Of a DNA stretch of 64,000 nt, positions 53,469 through 62,212 are shown piece after piece (positions within the stretch are counted from its first letter, which is position 1; every line of letters begins with the position of its first letter). The notes below the pieces were generated by a model, which had not been told where the DNA came from, did no database searches, and saw only the letters and a list, made by a program, of their open reading frames with translations. This DNA is from an uncultured Bacteroidales bacterium. GTDB taxonomy: Bacteria > Bacteroidota > Bacteroidia > Bacteroidales > Paludibacteraceae. Made by a program: the position numbers and the translations under genes. The stretch spans positions 1-64,000 of the forward strand of contig CAIUTB010000035.1 of the NCBI GenBank assembly GCA_903901975.1, read 5' to 3'.

Positions 53469-54701
53469 TTAATCATTAATCCCACCTCTCCACACATTGT
53501 GCCTTAATTGCCATTCATGTTTAGAATTTTTACCCCATAAATGTGGTGAACGGAATTTATCAGTCAATTCATTACGAAAATAATCAGGGTCAATTTCCAG
53601 ATAATCCATCACTTCGTCAAAGTATCTATCCGGAAACTCTCCATCAAATTTCTTTACCAATGCAATACCATCTTCACGTGTTAAATGTTTGTTACGAATT
53701 TCTTGAGAAGCATCATAAGTAGCACGTCCAATACCAAATTTTATGAAAGTTGTGTAATAATGCAAATCATCAATTTTGTCATCAATACTATTGTATTTAC
53801 TGTATGTTCCCTGGGTTCTGAAAGGACGGGCATGAAAACCTGTATTTTCAACCGCATAATAATATACTTCCTGAGGTGTCCATCTAAGATAATAACCTAA
53901 ATAGTGTACCTGAATATCTGATTTTTCCAATTCTTTTGCATCTGCAGGTAAAAAAGAAAGCAAATCATTGATTGAAACATTGTATTTTTCTTTCAACTCA
54001 CGAATTGATACTCCACCCAAAAATATTTCATCTAAATTTTTATAACTATAATAAGATTTATCACGCAACGAAGTTGCATTATCTGCAATTGGATTACCAT
54101 ATTCTGCTTCATTTTCTCCATAAAATATTAAAGAAATACCATATTTACTTGCAATCTTTGGAGCAAGGTTTTTTTGGCCTAAAATAAAAGTTTGAAAAGG
54201 GTGAAACAAGTTTTCAATAGATAATTTTGTAAACAATTTCATGGTCTTACCATTTCTGTAAAACGAAATATTATCAAAACCACTATCTAACCAATTTTTG
54301 AAGTTTTTGTAACCATAATCGGTATATAAAATAGGAGGCCAGGTACATGTCAATGGGTGCATACCATATTTATATTTCAATACATGAGCTTGAAATGCAC
54401 TGTCTTTTCCACCACTACCAGGCACTAAACAATCATAACTTCCATCTTTACTTCTATGTTTATCTAACAATTTTAGAAGTTCTTCTTCTCTTTTATCCCA
54501 ATCAATTGCTTCTTTTGTATCAGCATTACGGCAAGCATCACAAACACCATTTTCATCAAGATGCATTGTATTTTTCTTACTATCTCTTGTATGCTTGAAC
54601 TCTACAGCAGAAGTTGGTCTCTGATTACTTGTTACACATCTTTTACAAAATTTAACTTCTTGAGGAAGACCATAATATGCTTCCAAATTTTCTTGTTTCA
54701 T
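53469..54701 (-). CDS. N-acetyl sugar amidotransferase (WbpG/PtmG-like)
   Basis: A 410-residue adenine-nucleotide alpha hydrolase of the WbpG family. A zinc-like cysteine cluster is at FCKRCVTSNQRPTS and CDACRNAD (about 18-60). The ATP pyrophosphatase loop is PGSGGKDSAFQAHVLKYKYG (about 94-113). It activates an acetamido group with ATP and uses ammonia from the HisH/HisF pair to make an acetamidino group. PtmG acts on legionaminic acid in Campylobacter flagellin glycosylation. It is 7 bp after the hisH-like gene, in line with a three-gene amidation unit. Confidence 0.9.
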   Translation of the reverse strand: MKQENLEAYYGLPQEVKFCKRCVTSNQRPTSAVEFKHTRDSKKNTMHLDENGVCDACRNADTKEAIDWDKREEELLKLLDKHRSKDGSYDCLVPGSGGKDSAFQAHVLKYKYGMHPLTCTWPPILYTDYGYKNFKNWLDSGFDNISFYRNGKTMKLFTKLSIENLFHPFQTFILGQKNLAPKIASKYGISLIFYGENEAEYGNPIADNATSLRDKSYYSYKNLDEIFLGGVSIRELKEKYNVSINDLLSFLPADAKELEKSDIQVHYLGYYLRWTPQEVYYYAVENTGFHARPFRTQGTYSKYNSIDDKIDDLHYYTTFIKFGIGRATYDASQEIRNKHLTREDGIALVKKFDGEFPDRYFDEVMDYLEIDPDYFRNELTDKFRSPHLWGKNSKHEWQLRHNVWRGGIND

Positions 54702-54708
54702 TTCTATA

Positions 54709-55395
54709 TTATATTAGATTGTTAATGCTAGCCCATGTTTTGTAAATCTGAAGCCCTTCTTGAGCACTTTTTTCAGGATGAAACTGACAAGCAAAGATAT
54801 TTTTTTTTTGGATACTTGAAACATAAGTTTGTCCATCGTAGTTCGTTTCTGATAAAGCAACCGGTTCTTCAGGTTCTACATAAAAGGAATGAACAAAATA
54901 CATAAATTCTCCATCCTTTATACCTTGTAAAGGTGTATTATCCCAGGTATTATCGTTTATTCTGTTTATTTTATTCCAGGCAATTTGAGGAATTTTCCGA
55001 TTCTCTCCAGCATTATTGTTCATATTGAACCTTTTCACCTTGCCTTTTACTAAATTTAATCCTTTTGTATATCCAAATTCTTCACTTTCTGTAAACAATA
55101 ATTGAAGTCCAAGACAAATACCAAGAAATGGTTTACCTGATTCTACAAACTGTTTAATGGGCTGAACAAGATTAAAATTATGGAGATTGTTCATTGCATC
55201 ACCAAATGCACCAACACCTGGTAAAACAATTGCATCAGCTGATGCAATATCATCAGCATTTGAGCTAATAAGAACATTCAGACCTATATTTGTCAATGCC
55301 TGATTTACACTAAAAAGATTACCGGATTTATAATCGATAATTAGTATTTTTTTATGAGAAATTATCATATTATATTCTTGTTGGAATTTCTGCAT
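54709..55395 (-). CDS. hisH: HisH-like glutaminase for sugar amidation
   Basis: A 228-residue class I glutamine amidotransferase. The nucleophile is in PFLGICLGLQLLF (Cys about 94) and the His-Glu pair is in CQFHPEKS (about 206-213). It should release ammonia for the WbpG-like protein rather than for histidine, because no other his genes are nearby and the trio matches P. aeruginosa O5. The first 10 residues may be over-called. Ten A residues (54800-54809) lie just before the His-Glu site, so slippage would inactivate it. It overlaps the hisF-like gene by 26 bp. Confidence 0.88.
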   Translation of the reverse strand: MQKFQQEYNMIISHKKILIIDYKSGNLFSVNQALTNIGLNVLISSNADDIASADAIVLPGVGAFGDAMNNLHNFNLVQPIKQFVESGKPFLGICLGLQLLFTESEEFGYTKGLNLVKGKVKRFNMNNNAGENRKIPQIAWNKINRINDNTWDNTPLQGIKDGEFMYFVHSFYVEPEEPVALSETNYDGQTYVSSIQKKNIFACQFHPEKSAQEGLQIYKTWASINNLI

Positions 55396-56221
55396 GAATA
55401 AGAGCTTCTCTAATTTCTTTCAAAGAACTTGGAGTAATTTTTTTTGGTATTTTACCACTATTTAAAAAAGAAATATTTCCTTCTTCTTTATAATCGGAAG
55501 AAATACTACCAAATGATTGCATAACCGAATAATGTAATATAGAAGCAATTGCCACTGCATCAGCTTTTCCAAATTGAATTGCGCGAACAACATCTACCGG
55601 TGTGCTTGCACCTCCGTGAGCAATAACAGGAATTGAAACTGCTTCACTAATAGATCTTATAAGTTCCAGATCATAACCTTCCCCGGTACCTTCTTTATCT
55701 ACTGAAGTAATTACAATCTCGCCTGCTCCCAATTCTTCTGCTTTTCGAGCCCATGATACCACTTCCAGGCCGGAATATTCCCTACCATTATCCGTAAATG
55801 CAAGATATCTCCCATCTGATCCTCTAATTGCTTCAATTGCAATCACTATGGTAGAAGAACCAAATTTCAAAGAAGCTTCACGAATAAATTGAGGGTTTTT
55901 TATTGCTGCTGTATTAATAGCCACTTTATCTGCTCCTGCCCTCAGTACATTTTTAATATCATCAATCGTACGTAGTCCGCCTCCAACAGTTAATGGTATA
56001 AATATCTCTTTTGCTGTTTTCGTAATAATTTCATGTAAACTATTTCTATCATATAAACTAGCGACAGTATCCTGAAAAAATAATTCATCAGCACCATTTT
56101 CATAATAATAACGTGCAAAGTCTTCCGGTTTTCCTAAAACTCTAAGACCTTCAAGATGAATTCCTTTTACTAAATTTGGACCTTTTATATCAAGTCTTGG
56201 TATAATTCGTATTGTTTTCAT
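55370..56221 (-). CDS. hisF: HisF-like cyclase subunit for sugar amidation
   Basis: A 283-residue TIM-barrel protein of the HisF family, a little longer than histidine-pathway HisF (about 255). The N-terminal strand is RIIPRLDIKGPNLVKGI (about 5-21), with phosphate-binding GGGLRTI (about 79-85) and AHGGAS (about 200). In this setting it probably channels ammonia from HisH to the WbpG-like enzyme; the ring-closing activity may be unused. It overlaps the cytidylyltransferase gene by 4 bp. Confidence 0.88.
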   Translation of the reverse strand: MKTIRIIPRLDIKGPNLVKGIHLEGLRVLGKPEDFARYYYENGADELFFQDTVASLYDRNSLHEIITKTAKEIFIPLTVGGGLRTIDDIKNVLRAGADKVAINTAAIKNPQFIREASLKFGSSTIVIAIEAIRGSDGRYLAFTDNGREYSGLEVVSWARKAEELGAGEIVITSVDKEGTGEGYDLELIRSISEAVSIPVIAHGGASTPVDVVRAIQFGKADAVAIASILHYSVMQSFGSISSDYKEEGNISFLNSGKIPKKITPSSLKEIREALIHAEIPTRI

Positions 56222-56901
56222 TTTTTATTTTGTTCTAAAAGAAGAAATTCTGCATGTAGCCAATCAAATTCATTATCGATATCAATAGAACTAGCTTCAT
56301 CCATTACATATTTTTTCTTTCGAATTAATCCACTTAGAGAAAATTCTTTTAGTCTATCGACATTAATAATATAAATAGCTCCATTATATTCGTAATACTT
56401 TGCAATATTCTGACGACGATCTCCACTTTTATTAAATAACATTTCTAAGTATCCATCGTTATTTTCATCACACAAAACAATTGCAGCATGTGATTCTTTG
56501 ACAGATACAACCATATCAATTTCATTACAATATAAAGTTAAAGCTTCTTGAACTTGTTGAATCTTACGTAATGGAGAAGTCGGCTGTAATAAAACAATAA
56601 CATCGTATTGTTTACCAGTAGCTTCATAAAATTCTATTGCATGTATCAAAACATCATTTGTAGTTGCACTATCTGTAGCATACTGTTCTGGTCTGACAAA
56701 CGGAACTTTTAAGCCATAGTCCTCAACCAATTTAATTATTTCATTATCATCTGTTGAGAGACAAATATTTTCATCTGAAGTTAATCCTCTTGCAATATCA
56801 ATAGAATAACAAATTAAAGGTTTACCTGCTAATAACTTAATGTTCTTATGTGGAATACCCTTACTTCCGCCACGTGCGGGAATGACATACAGAATTTCCA
56901 T
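56218..56901 (-). CDS. neuA: CMP-nonulosonate (legionaminate) cytidylyltransferase
   Basis: A 227-residue CMP-sugar synthetase of the NeuA/LegF family. It starts YVIPARGGSKGIPHKNIKLL (about 5-24), has the CTP site STDD (about 50) and LLQPTSPLR (about 104-112), and ends in SIDIDNEFDWLHAE. It activates the nonulosonic acid with CTP before transfer. The enzyme class is firm; legionaminic rather than sialic acid follows from the neighbouring dehydratase and aminotransferase genes. Confidence 0.92.
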   Translation of the reverse strand: MEILYVIPARGGSKGIPHKNIKLLAGKPLICYSIDIARGLTSDENICLSTDDNEIIKLVEDYGLKVPFVRPEQYATDSATTNDVLIHAIEFYEATGKQYDVIVLLQPTSPLRKIQQVQEALTLYCNEIDMVVSVKESHAAIVLCDENNDGYLEMLFNKSGDRRQNIAKYYEYNGAIYIINVDRLKEFSLSGLIRKKKYVMDEASSIDIDNEFDWLHAEFLLLEQNKK

Positions 56902-56906
56902 CTCGG

Positions 56907-57947
56907 TTATAAATGTTTTACTAATTCCTGAGCTTTTTTATAATCTTCGTGTTTACCAATATCAATCCAATAACCTGTTAATGGAAATCGTATGACTTTA
57001 TGACCTTTGGATATAAGTGTTTCCATAAAATCGGTAGCATTATAAAAAGTATCTTCGGGAATCAAATCCAAAAGTTTCCTTTTTATCAGATAGATACCGG
57101 CATTTGCATAATAATTATAAGTAGGTTTTTCTTTTACTCCCTTTATCTCTCTTCCATCTAAATCAAAAATTCCATAAGGGACATTTACCGAATATGGAAC
57201 AGCACCTACAGACATATCCGCATCATTTTCTAAAAAATGGAGGTAAAAGTCTTCGAAATTGATATTCGTAAATAAATCGGAATTCATTACCAAGATCACA
57301 TCATTTTTAAATGAATCAACATACTTTATGGATCCAATAGTACCTAAAAAGTTAGGTTCACTTACACATCTAACTTTTATTCCCTCACGTTCCTCTTTAA
57401 AATGATCCTCTATTTGTTCTTTAAGATAATTAACGGTAACTGAAATATTTTCAATACCATAGGAAATTAATCTTTCAATATTATAGTCTATTATTGACTT
57501 GCTACCTACTTTAAGTAATGGCTTTGGCACTTTTTCAGTAAGTGGGCGTAAGCGTTCTCCTTTACCTCCAGCCATAAGAACTGCATCTATGGGTAAAATT
57601 GAAAATTGTTTTTTTAAATTATAAACATGTACAATATGTCTCTCACTGTCTAAACAAGGAAGTAAGGTGATATTTTCATCTTTAAATTTTTTAATCTCCA
57701 CAACGTTTACTTTACAATCACTAACAAAATGAAATTCTGTATACATAGCAACTGTAATATTATCATCTAAAGTATAACCTTCAATCAATTTTCTCCGAAT
57801 ATCACCATCAGTTAAAGTTCCAAGCATATGGTCATTTCTATCAATAACAAAAAGAGTCAATACATCATTAGAGAGATTATTGATTGCAATTAATGCATCC
57901 TTTATGGAAGCAGTATCTAAAATTATGTATTTTTGATAATCAATCAT
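56907..57947 (-). CDS. ptmE: PtmE-like sugar-1-phosphate nucleotidyltransferase with CBS domains
   Basis: A 346-residue fusion. Two CBS domains (about 1-115) with GTLTDGDIRRKL are followed by a GT-A nucleotidyltransferase that starts VLMAGGKGERLRPLTEKVPKPLL (about 122-144). The same architecture is found in Campylobacter PtmE, which makes GDP-GlcN(Ac) as the starter of the GDP-linked legionaminic route. The CBS part may sense nucleotides. It overlaps neuC by 4 bp and stands 5 bp before neuA. Confidence 0.88.
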   Translation of the reverse strand: MIDYQKYIILDTASIKDALIAINNLSNDVLTLFVIDRNDHMLGTLTDGDIRRKLIEGYTLDDNITVAMYTEFHFVSDCKVNVVEIKKFKDENITLLPCLDSERHIVHVYNLKKQFSILPIDAVLMAGGKGERLRPLTEKVPKPLLKVGSKSIIDYNIERLISYGIENISVTVNYLKEQIEDHFKEEREGIKVRCVSEPNFLGTIGSIKYVDSFKNDVILVMNSDLFTNINFEDFYLHFLENDADMSVGAVPYSVNVPYGIFDLDGREIKGVKEKPTYNYYANAGIYLIKRKLLDLIPEDTFYNATDFMETLISKGHKVIRFPLTGYWIDIGKHEDYKKAQELVKHL

Positions 57948-59104
57948 GCTTCAATATTGTAAAATGATTTTTGAATAAGATTATCCAATGAAAAATCCTT
58001 TAATACGTTGAGTATATTAGCAGTTGTATTCTCCTTTTGATACGTATTGACAGTTTTTTTTGCTTCTTGTTGCGATTTTTCAGAAAGGACCAATTCTACT
58101 CCACTTTTAATTTCATTTATTGAAGATCCACAGTGATTCACACTAGTTGCAGCAATTCTTCCTTTTTGTCTGTCTCCAATATTCAATGTAGGTATTCCAA
58201 ATGAAGGAACTTCAATAATTCCACTAGAAGAATTACCTATAACAGCAGTTACATATTTCAGAGCAGATAGATAGCGAACTTTTCCCATGGAGGCAAAAGC
58301 AACAGATCTTTCTTTATGTATAGAAACAAAATCCTTAATTAGCTGCATGATTACACTTCCATCAGTATCAGAATTTGGAAGAGTAAAGATAATATTATAA
58401 TCAGTAAGTTCAGCCAACACAGTCAATAGATTTTCACATTGTTGTTTTGCTGTTTCTTTTTCAAGCGTTACCGGATGATACGTAACTAATAATGATTTAT
58501 CTCCTAAAGTAAACCCTAAACTTTCTTCTAAATCAGCTTTGCTTAAGAGTTTTGTATTTTTAATATTTTCTATTCCTAATGCTCCAACATAAAATACGCG
58601 TTCCGGATTTTCTCCCAATTGAATTACCCTTTGACGATAGGCTGCAGTAGAAGTAAAGTGCAAATGGCTCAACTTAGTGATAGCGTGGCGAATAGAATCA
58701 TCGTAAGCTCCCTCAGTAATTTCGCCACCATGTAAATGTGCAACCGGTATTTTATAAAATAAAGCGGCGGTAACAGCCGCCAGTATTTCGTATCTATCCC
58801 CCAACACAACAATTAAATCAGGTTTTAAGTCTTCATAAGCATCGGCAAAACCAATGGTAGCCAATCCCACCGATTTGGTTGTTCCATTGGATGTATCGGA
58901 TGATAACAGCATCTCTACTTTTTTGTCAATGACAAATCCATCTTGTTCAATTTCTTTATACGTTAAACCAAATTCGGGAGATAAATGCATATTGGTAGCA
59001 ATAATCTGCAAATGCAATTCATAATCACTTTTTATTGCAGCCATCAAACCACTTAAAAGTCCGTATTCAGCCCTGCTTCCGGTTATAACACAAATTTTTC
59101 TCAT
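57944..59104 (-). CDS. neuC: Hydrolysing NDP-sugar 2-epimerase (LegG/NeuC)
   Basis: A 386-residue enzyme of the NeuC/LegG group that hydrolyses the NDP-2,4-diacetamido sugar while inverting C2, giving the 2,4-diacetamido-2,4,6-trideoxymannose used by the synthase. It starts KICVITGSRAEYGLLSGLM (about 3-21), has VVLGDRYEILAAV (about 91) and AHLHGGEITEGAYDDSIRH (about 113-131). It overlaps its neighbours at both ends by 4 bp, inside a tight operon. Confidence 0.92.
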   Translation of the reverse strand: MRKICVITGSRAEYGLLSGLMAAIKSDYELHLQIIATNMHLSPEFGLTYKEIEQDGFVIDKKVEMLLSSDTSNGTTKSVGLATIGFADAYEDLKPDLIVVLGDRYEILAAVTAALFYKIPVAHLHGGEITEGAYDDSIRHAITKLSHLHFTSTAAYRQRVIQLGENPERVFYVGALGIENIKNTKLLSKADLEESLGFTLGDKSLLVTYHPVTLEKETAKQQCENLLTVLAELTDYNIIFTLPNSDTDGSVIMQLIKDFVSIHKERSVAFASMGKVRYLSALKYVTAVIGNSSSGIIEVPSFGIPTLNIGDRQKGRIAATSVNHCGSSINEIKSGVELVLSEKSQQEAKKTVNTYQKENTTANILNVLKDFSLDNLIQKSFYNIEA

Positions 59105-60108
59105 AACTCAATCAAATCATCCGGTTTATATGATTTCTTAGCTGTGTTTCCTACTACACTTTCCCATAACATTGGCGAAATTCCCGTTCCGGGTCGCTTG
59201 ACAGTCAAATTATTTTCAGTAAGTAATTCACCTTCATTTATTTCAGTAGCTGCAACTATGCTTTTTCTGACTACGGATCTATTTTTTTGTTCGGAAATTG
59301 AAACTTTCTTTTCTTCTGAACCAATTGCTTTTTCTATATTTCGGATAGCTTTTACCATGGCACTCAATTCATCGGGTTCCAAAGATGCTTTATGATCAGG
59401 ACCATCCATATTCCTATCAAGCGTAAAATGTTTTTCAATAATACATGCGCCTAAAGCAACAGCTGCTATAGGCACTTCTATACCTTGAGTATGATCAGAA
59501 TAACCAACTTTTACTCCAAATTTATCTGCAATTGTTTTCATGGCATTTAAATTCACATCCTCCATTGGAGTAGGATATTCTGTATTACAATGTAATAATG
59601 TAATTTGTTCTTTGCAAATGCTAAATTTCAAGAGTACTGAAAGTGCATTTTCTATATCTACCATTTCACACATACCGGTAGAGAGTATAATAGGATCATG
59701 CTTTAAAGCAATGCGTTTCAAATAAGGATAATTAGTTATTTCTCCAGAAGGGATTTTCCAAAGACCTAATTTCAAGGTAGAAAGGAAATCAACACTATCC
59801 AGATCAAAGGCTGTAGAAAAGAACTTAACTCCCTTTTCAGAGCAATAGTCTATAAGTTCAATATGTTGAGTCGGTGACAACTCCAGTTTTTTAAGCATTG
59901 CATATTGCGAGTCATCAGCATCAGCCGTGTTTTTTTGTTGGTAGACAGCTTTTTGGGCATTCTTTGATACCAATTTATCAGCATTGAATGTTTGAAACTT
60001 TACATAATCCACCCCGGCATTTGCAGCAGCATCAATCAGGTTTTTGGCTGTTTCCATTGAACCGTTATGATTTACTCCTGCCTCGGCAATAATTAAGACT
60101 CTGTTCAT
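59101..60108 (-). CDS. neuB: Nonulosonic acid synthase (LegI/NeuB)
   Basis: A 335-residue PEP-dependent synthase. The TIM barrel starts IIAEAGVNHNGSMETAKNLI (about 5-24), shows YPTPMEDVNL and GYSDHTQGIEVPIAAVALGA (about 192-215), and metal-binding KHFTLDRNMDGPDH. A C-terminal antifreeze-like SAF domain is at about 275-335. It condenses phosphoenolpyruvate with the diacetamido-trideoxymannose to give legionaminic acid. The family is certain and the exact sugar is inferred from neighbours. Confidence 0.93.
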   Translation of the reverse strand: MNRVLIIAEAGVNHNGSMETAKNLIDAAANAGVDYVKFQTFNADKLVSKNAQKAVYQQKNTADADDSQYAMLKKLELSPTQHIELIDYCSEKGVKFFSTAFDLDSVDFLSTLKLGLWKIPSGEITNYPYLKRIALKHDPIILSTGMCEMVDIENALSVLLKFSICKEQITLLHCNTEYPTPMEDVNLNAMKTIADKFGVKVGYSDHTQGIEVPIAAVALGACIIEKHFTLDRNMDGPDHKASLEPDELSAMVKAIRNIEKAIGSEEKKVSISEQKNRSVVRKSIVAATEINEGELLTENNLTVKRPGTGISPMLWESVVGNTAKKSYKPDDLIEL

Positions 60109-60164
60109 ACTAAATTAACCTGTAGTGAATTAATTGATATTTTCAATAAAAAGATAAAAGATAT

Positions 60165-60400
60165 TCCATTGCACAAAGTTTGCCAACGAATGACCTCGTC
60201 CGGTGAACCGAAAAACAAGTGAAGTTGGCGTTTGAAACTGTCCTGTTTGAGCGACGAAGGAGCGAGTTTGGACGGTTTCAGCCAACTGAGCGTAAGTTTT
60301 TCGAGTGAAGCGGGCGCAGTCTTGACTTTTTTGCTTACTTTTTGTGTCAAGACAAAAAGTAAGTCAGGGTTTGGGGCGGAAGCCCCGACAAAACAAAATA
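60165..60400. repeat. GC-richer palindromic repeat between neuB and the acetyltransferase
   Basis: A nested set of hairpins: AGTTGGC...GAAACTGTCC with GGACGGTTTC...GCCAACT (60224-60297), then CTTACTTTTTGT/ACAAAAAGTAAG (60334-60363, 12-bp stem, 6-nt loop), then GGGGC/GCCCC (60373-60387). Its composition differs from the surrounding operon and no real gene is present. It looks like a dispersed non-coding element. Confidence 0.65.
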
Positions 60401-60434
60401 ACTTTTTTAAGTGCGTTACGGGTTAAATTAGTAA

Positions 60435-61070
60435 TTACTTTATTTTCAATGTTGCAGGATTACCCGAATATACACCTTTTATCACTATATCTTTTCTTAC
60501 CACAGCACCTGCTGCAATTACACAGCCTTCGGTTATATTCACACCATTCACCATGACAGACTGACTTCCTAAAAATGTTCCTTTGCCGATAGTACAATTT
60601 CCATTAACCATTGCACCGGTTGATATATGACAAAAATCTCCAACTACTGCATCATGTTCAATATTAGCAAAAGTATTGATTATACATCCAACTCCGATTT
60701 TTGCATCTGCATTTACTACCGCTTGATGCATAATAACTGTTCCTTCTCCAAGAATACTATGTTTGGAAACATAAGCAGTACTCGCTATTATAGTGGCAAA
60801 CTGTCCGCCACAATTTATTACTTTTTGCTGTAATTTTATACGTAATGCCGGATCTTTTATTTGACCTACTGTTATTACAAAAAGAGCTTTATCCACATAG
60901 TTTATCATTTCATCATCTGTACCAATAATAGTATGATGGAGAACTTTGTGTCCTACATTTTCTGCTGTATCCAAAATCCCCAAAATGCTAAACCCTGCAC
61001 TTTCTGCTACTTCAATAACAGACTTGCAATGTCCTCCACCCCCAATCAATATCAGATTCTTCGTATCCAT
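60435..61070 (-). CDS. NeuD/LegH-like sugar O- or N-acetyltransferase
   Basis: A 211-residue protein. A PglD-type N-terminal nucleotide-sugar-binding Rossmann part (NLILIGGGGHCKSVIEVAESAG, about 5-26) precedes a left-handed beta-helix (about 100-205) with IINTFANIEHDAVVGDFCHISTGAMVNG, whose His is the catalytic base. In legionaminic acid synthesis such an enzyme (LegH) acetylates the 4-amino group made by LegC. It follows the aminotransferase directly (stop and start overlap by 1 bp). Confidence 0.88.
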   Translation of the reverse strand: MDTKNLILIGGGGHCKSVIEVAESAGFSILGILDTAENVGHKVLHHTIIGTDDEMINYVDKALFVITVGQIKDPALRIKLQQKVINCGGQFATIIASTAYVSKHSILGEGTVIMHQAVVNADAKIGVGCIINTFANIEHDAVVGDFCHISTGAMVNGNCTIGKGTFLGSQSVMVNGVNITEGCVIAAGAVVRKDIVIKGVYSGNPATLKIK

Positions 61071-62212
61071 TAGATCCTTACACTACTTGGAATATTAACC
61101 ACTCTTTCTTCAAACCAACTGGTATTCTTTAAATCGTCTGTTTGGCAATCTTTAAACATATCTAATTTATTCATTAAACACCAAACCGGACGAGTCATTA
61201 CGCCATGTTCATTTGTATATTCAATAAATTCTTGTTGAGCATTCTTGTCTTTTAAAAGAATTACATTTAACCAATAATTTGACTTACATTCTTTCGGCTC
61301 TTCGAAAAATTCTATATCAGCTTGTTCTTCAAAAAATTTCTTATATTGGTCTGCAGTTTCACGTTTATTAGCCAGAATCACATCCAATTTCTCCATTTGC
61401 GCAAAACCCAATGCTGCATTTACATTTGGCATACGGTAGTTATAACCTATCTGGTCGTGTATAAATTCCCACTTATGATTTACTTTCGCCTGTGTGGTTA
61501 AATGTTTGGCTTGCTTTGCCAGCTTTTCGTCATGAAAGAGTAATGCACCACCACCTCCGGTAGTAATGGTTTTATTACCATTAAAACTAATTGCGCCTAC
61601 TTTTCCAAAAGTTCCGGTATGTTTTCCTTTATAGAAACTTCCCAAGCTTTCAGCAGCATCTTCAACTAATTCAATATAATACTTCTCACAAACTGAAACT
61701 AATTCATCTAAATGAACCGGATGTCCGAAAGTATGCATAGGTACACAGGCTTTTATTCGTCTCCCGGTAGTTTTGTTGTAACAAACTCCATTTTTTATCT
61801 CTGCATTTGCCAATAACCATTTTTCAACAGCAACCGGAGATAAACCCATAGTATCTCTGTCTACATCAATAAAAACCGGATGAGCTCCAATATAACGAAT
61901 GGCGTTACAGGTGGCAATAAATGTAAGGGCTTGTGTGATAACTTCATCTTCACGCTCTACTCCAACCAGTATCAGGGCTATATGCAATGCACTTGTTCCG
62001 TTTACACATACTACCGTTTTTTTAGCACCTGTATATTCGGCAATCATTTCTTCAAAACGATCCACAAACTTACCCACGCTCGAAACAAATGTAGTATCAA
62101 TACATTCATTCAGATATTTCTTTTCATTTCCTAAAAAAACAGGAACATGAAGTGGTACTAGTTCATCAGTTCCGTAAAGAGTATGTATAAACTTTGTAAT
62201 ATCGTTATACAT
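61070..62212 (-). CDS. legC: LegC-type sugar aminotransferase
   Basis: A 380-residue PLP-dependent aminotransferase of the DegT/DnrJ family. The PLP lysine is in SFNGNKTITTGGGG (Lys about 222), and the PLP-ring contact is in EDAAESLGSFYKGKHTGTFG. It transfers an amino group to C4 of the 4-keto sugar made by LegB. The ends VPLHVPVFLGNEKKYLNECI and VCLNxxSALH fit LegC closely. It overlaps legB by 8 bp. Confidence 0.92.
   Translation of the reverse strand: MYNDITKFIHTLYGTDELVPLHVPVFLGNEKKYLNECIDTTFVSSVGKFVDRFEEMIAEYTGAKKTVVCVNGTSALHIALILVGVEREDEVITQALTFIATCNAIRYIGAHPVFIDVDRDTMGLSPVAVEKWLLANAEIKNGVCYNKTTGRRIKACVPMHTFGHPVHLDELVSVCEKYYIELVEDAAESLGSFYKGKHTGTFGKVGAISFNGNKTITTGGGGALLFHDEKLAKQAKHLTTQAKVNHKWEFIHDQIGYNYRMPNVNAALGFAQMEKLDVILANKRETADQYKKFFEEQADIEFFEEPKECKSNYWLNVILLKDKNAQQEFIEYTNEHGVMTRPVWCLMNKLDMFKDCQTDDLKNTSWFEERVVNIPSSVRI

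Noticed and set aside
54709-56221. hisH and hisF as part of a histidine operon
   Set aside because: No other histidine genes are near, and the adjacent WbpG-like gene and nonulosonate cassette point to sugar amidation.
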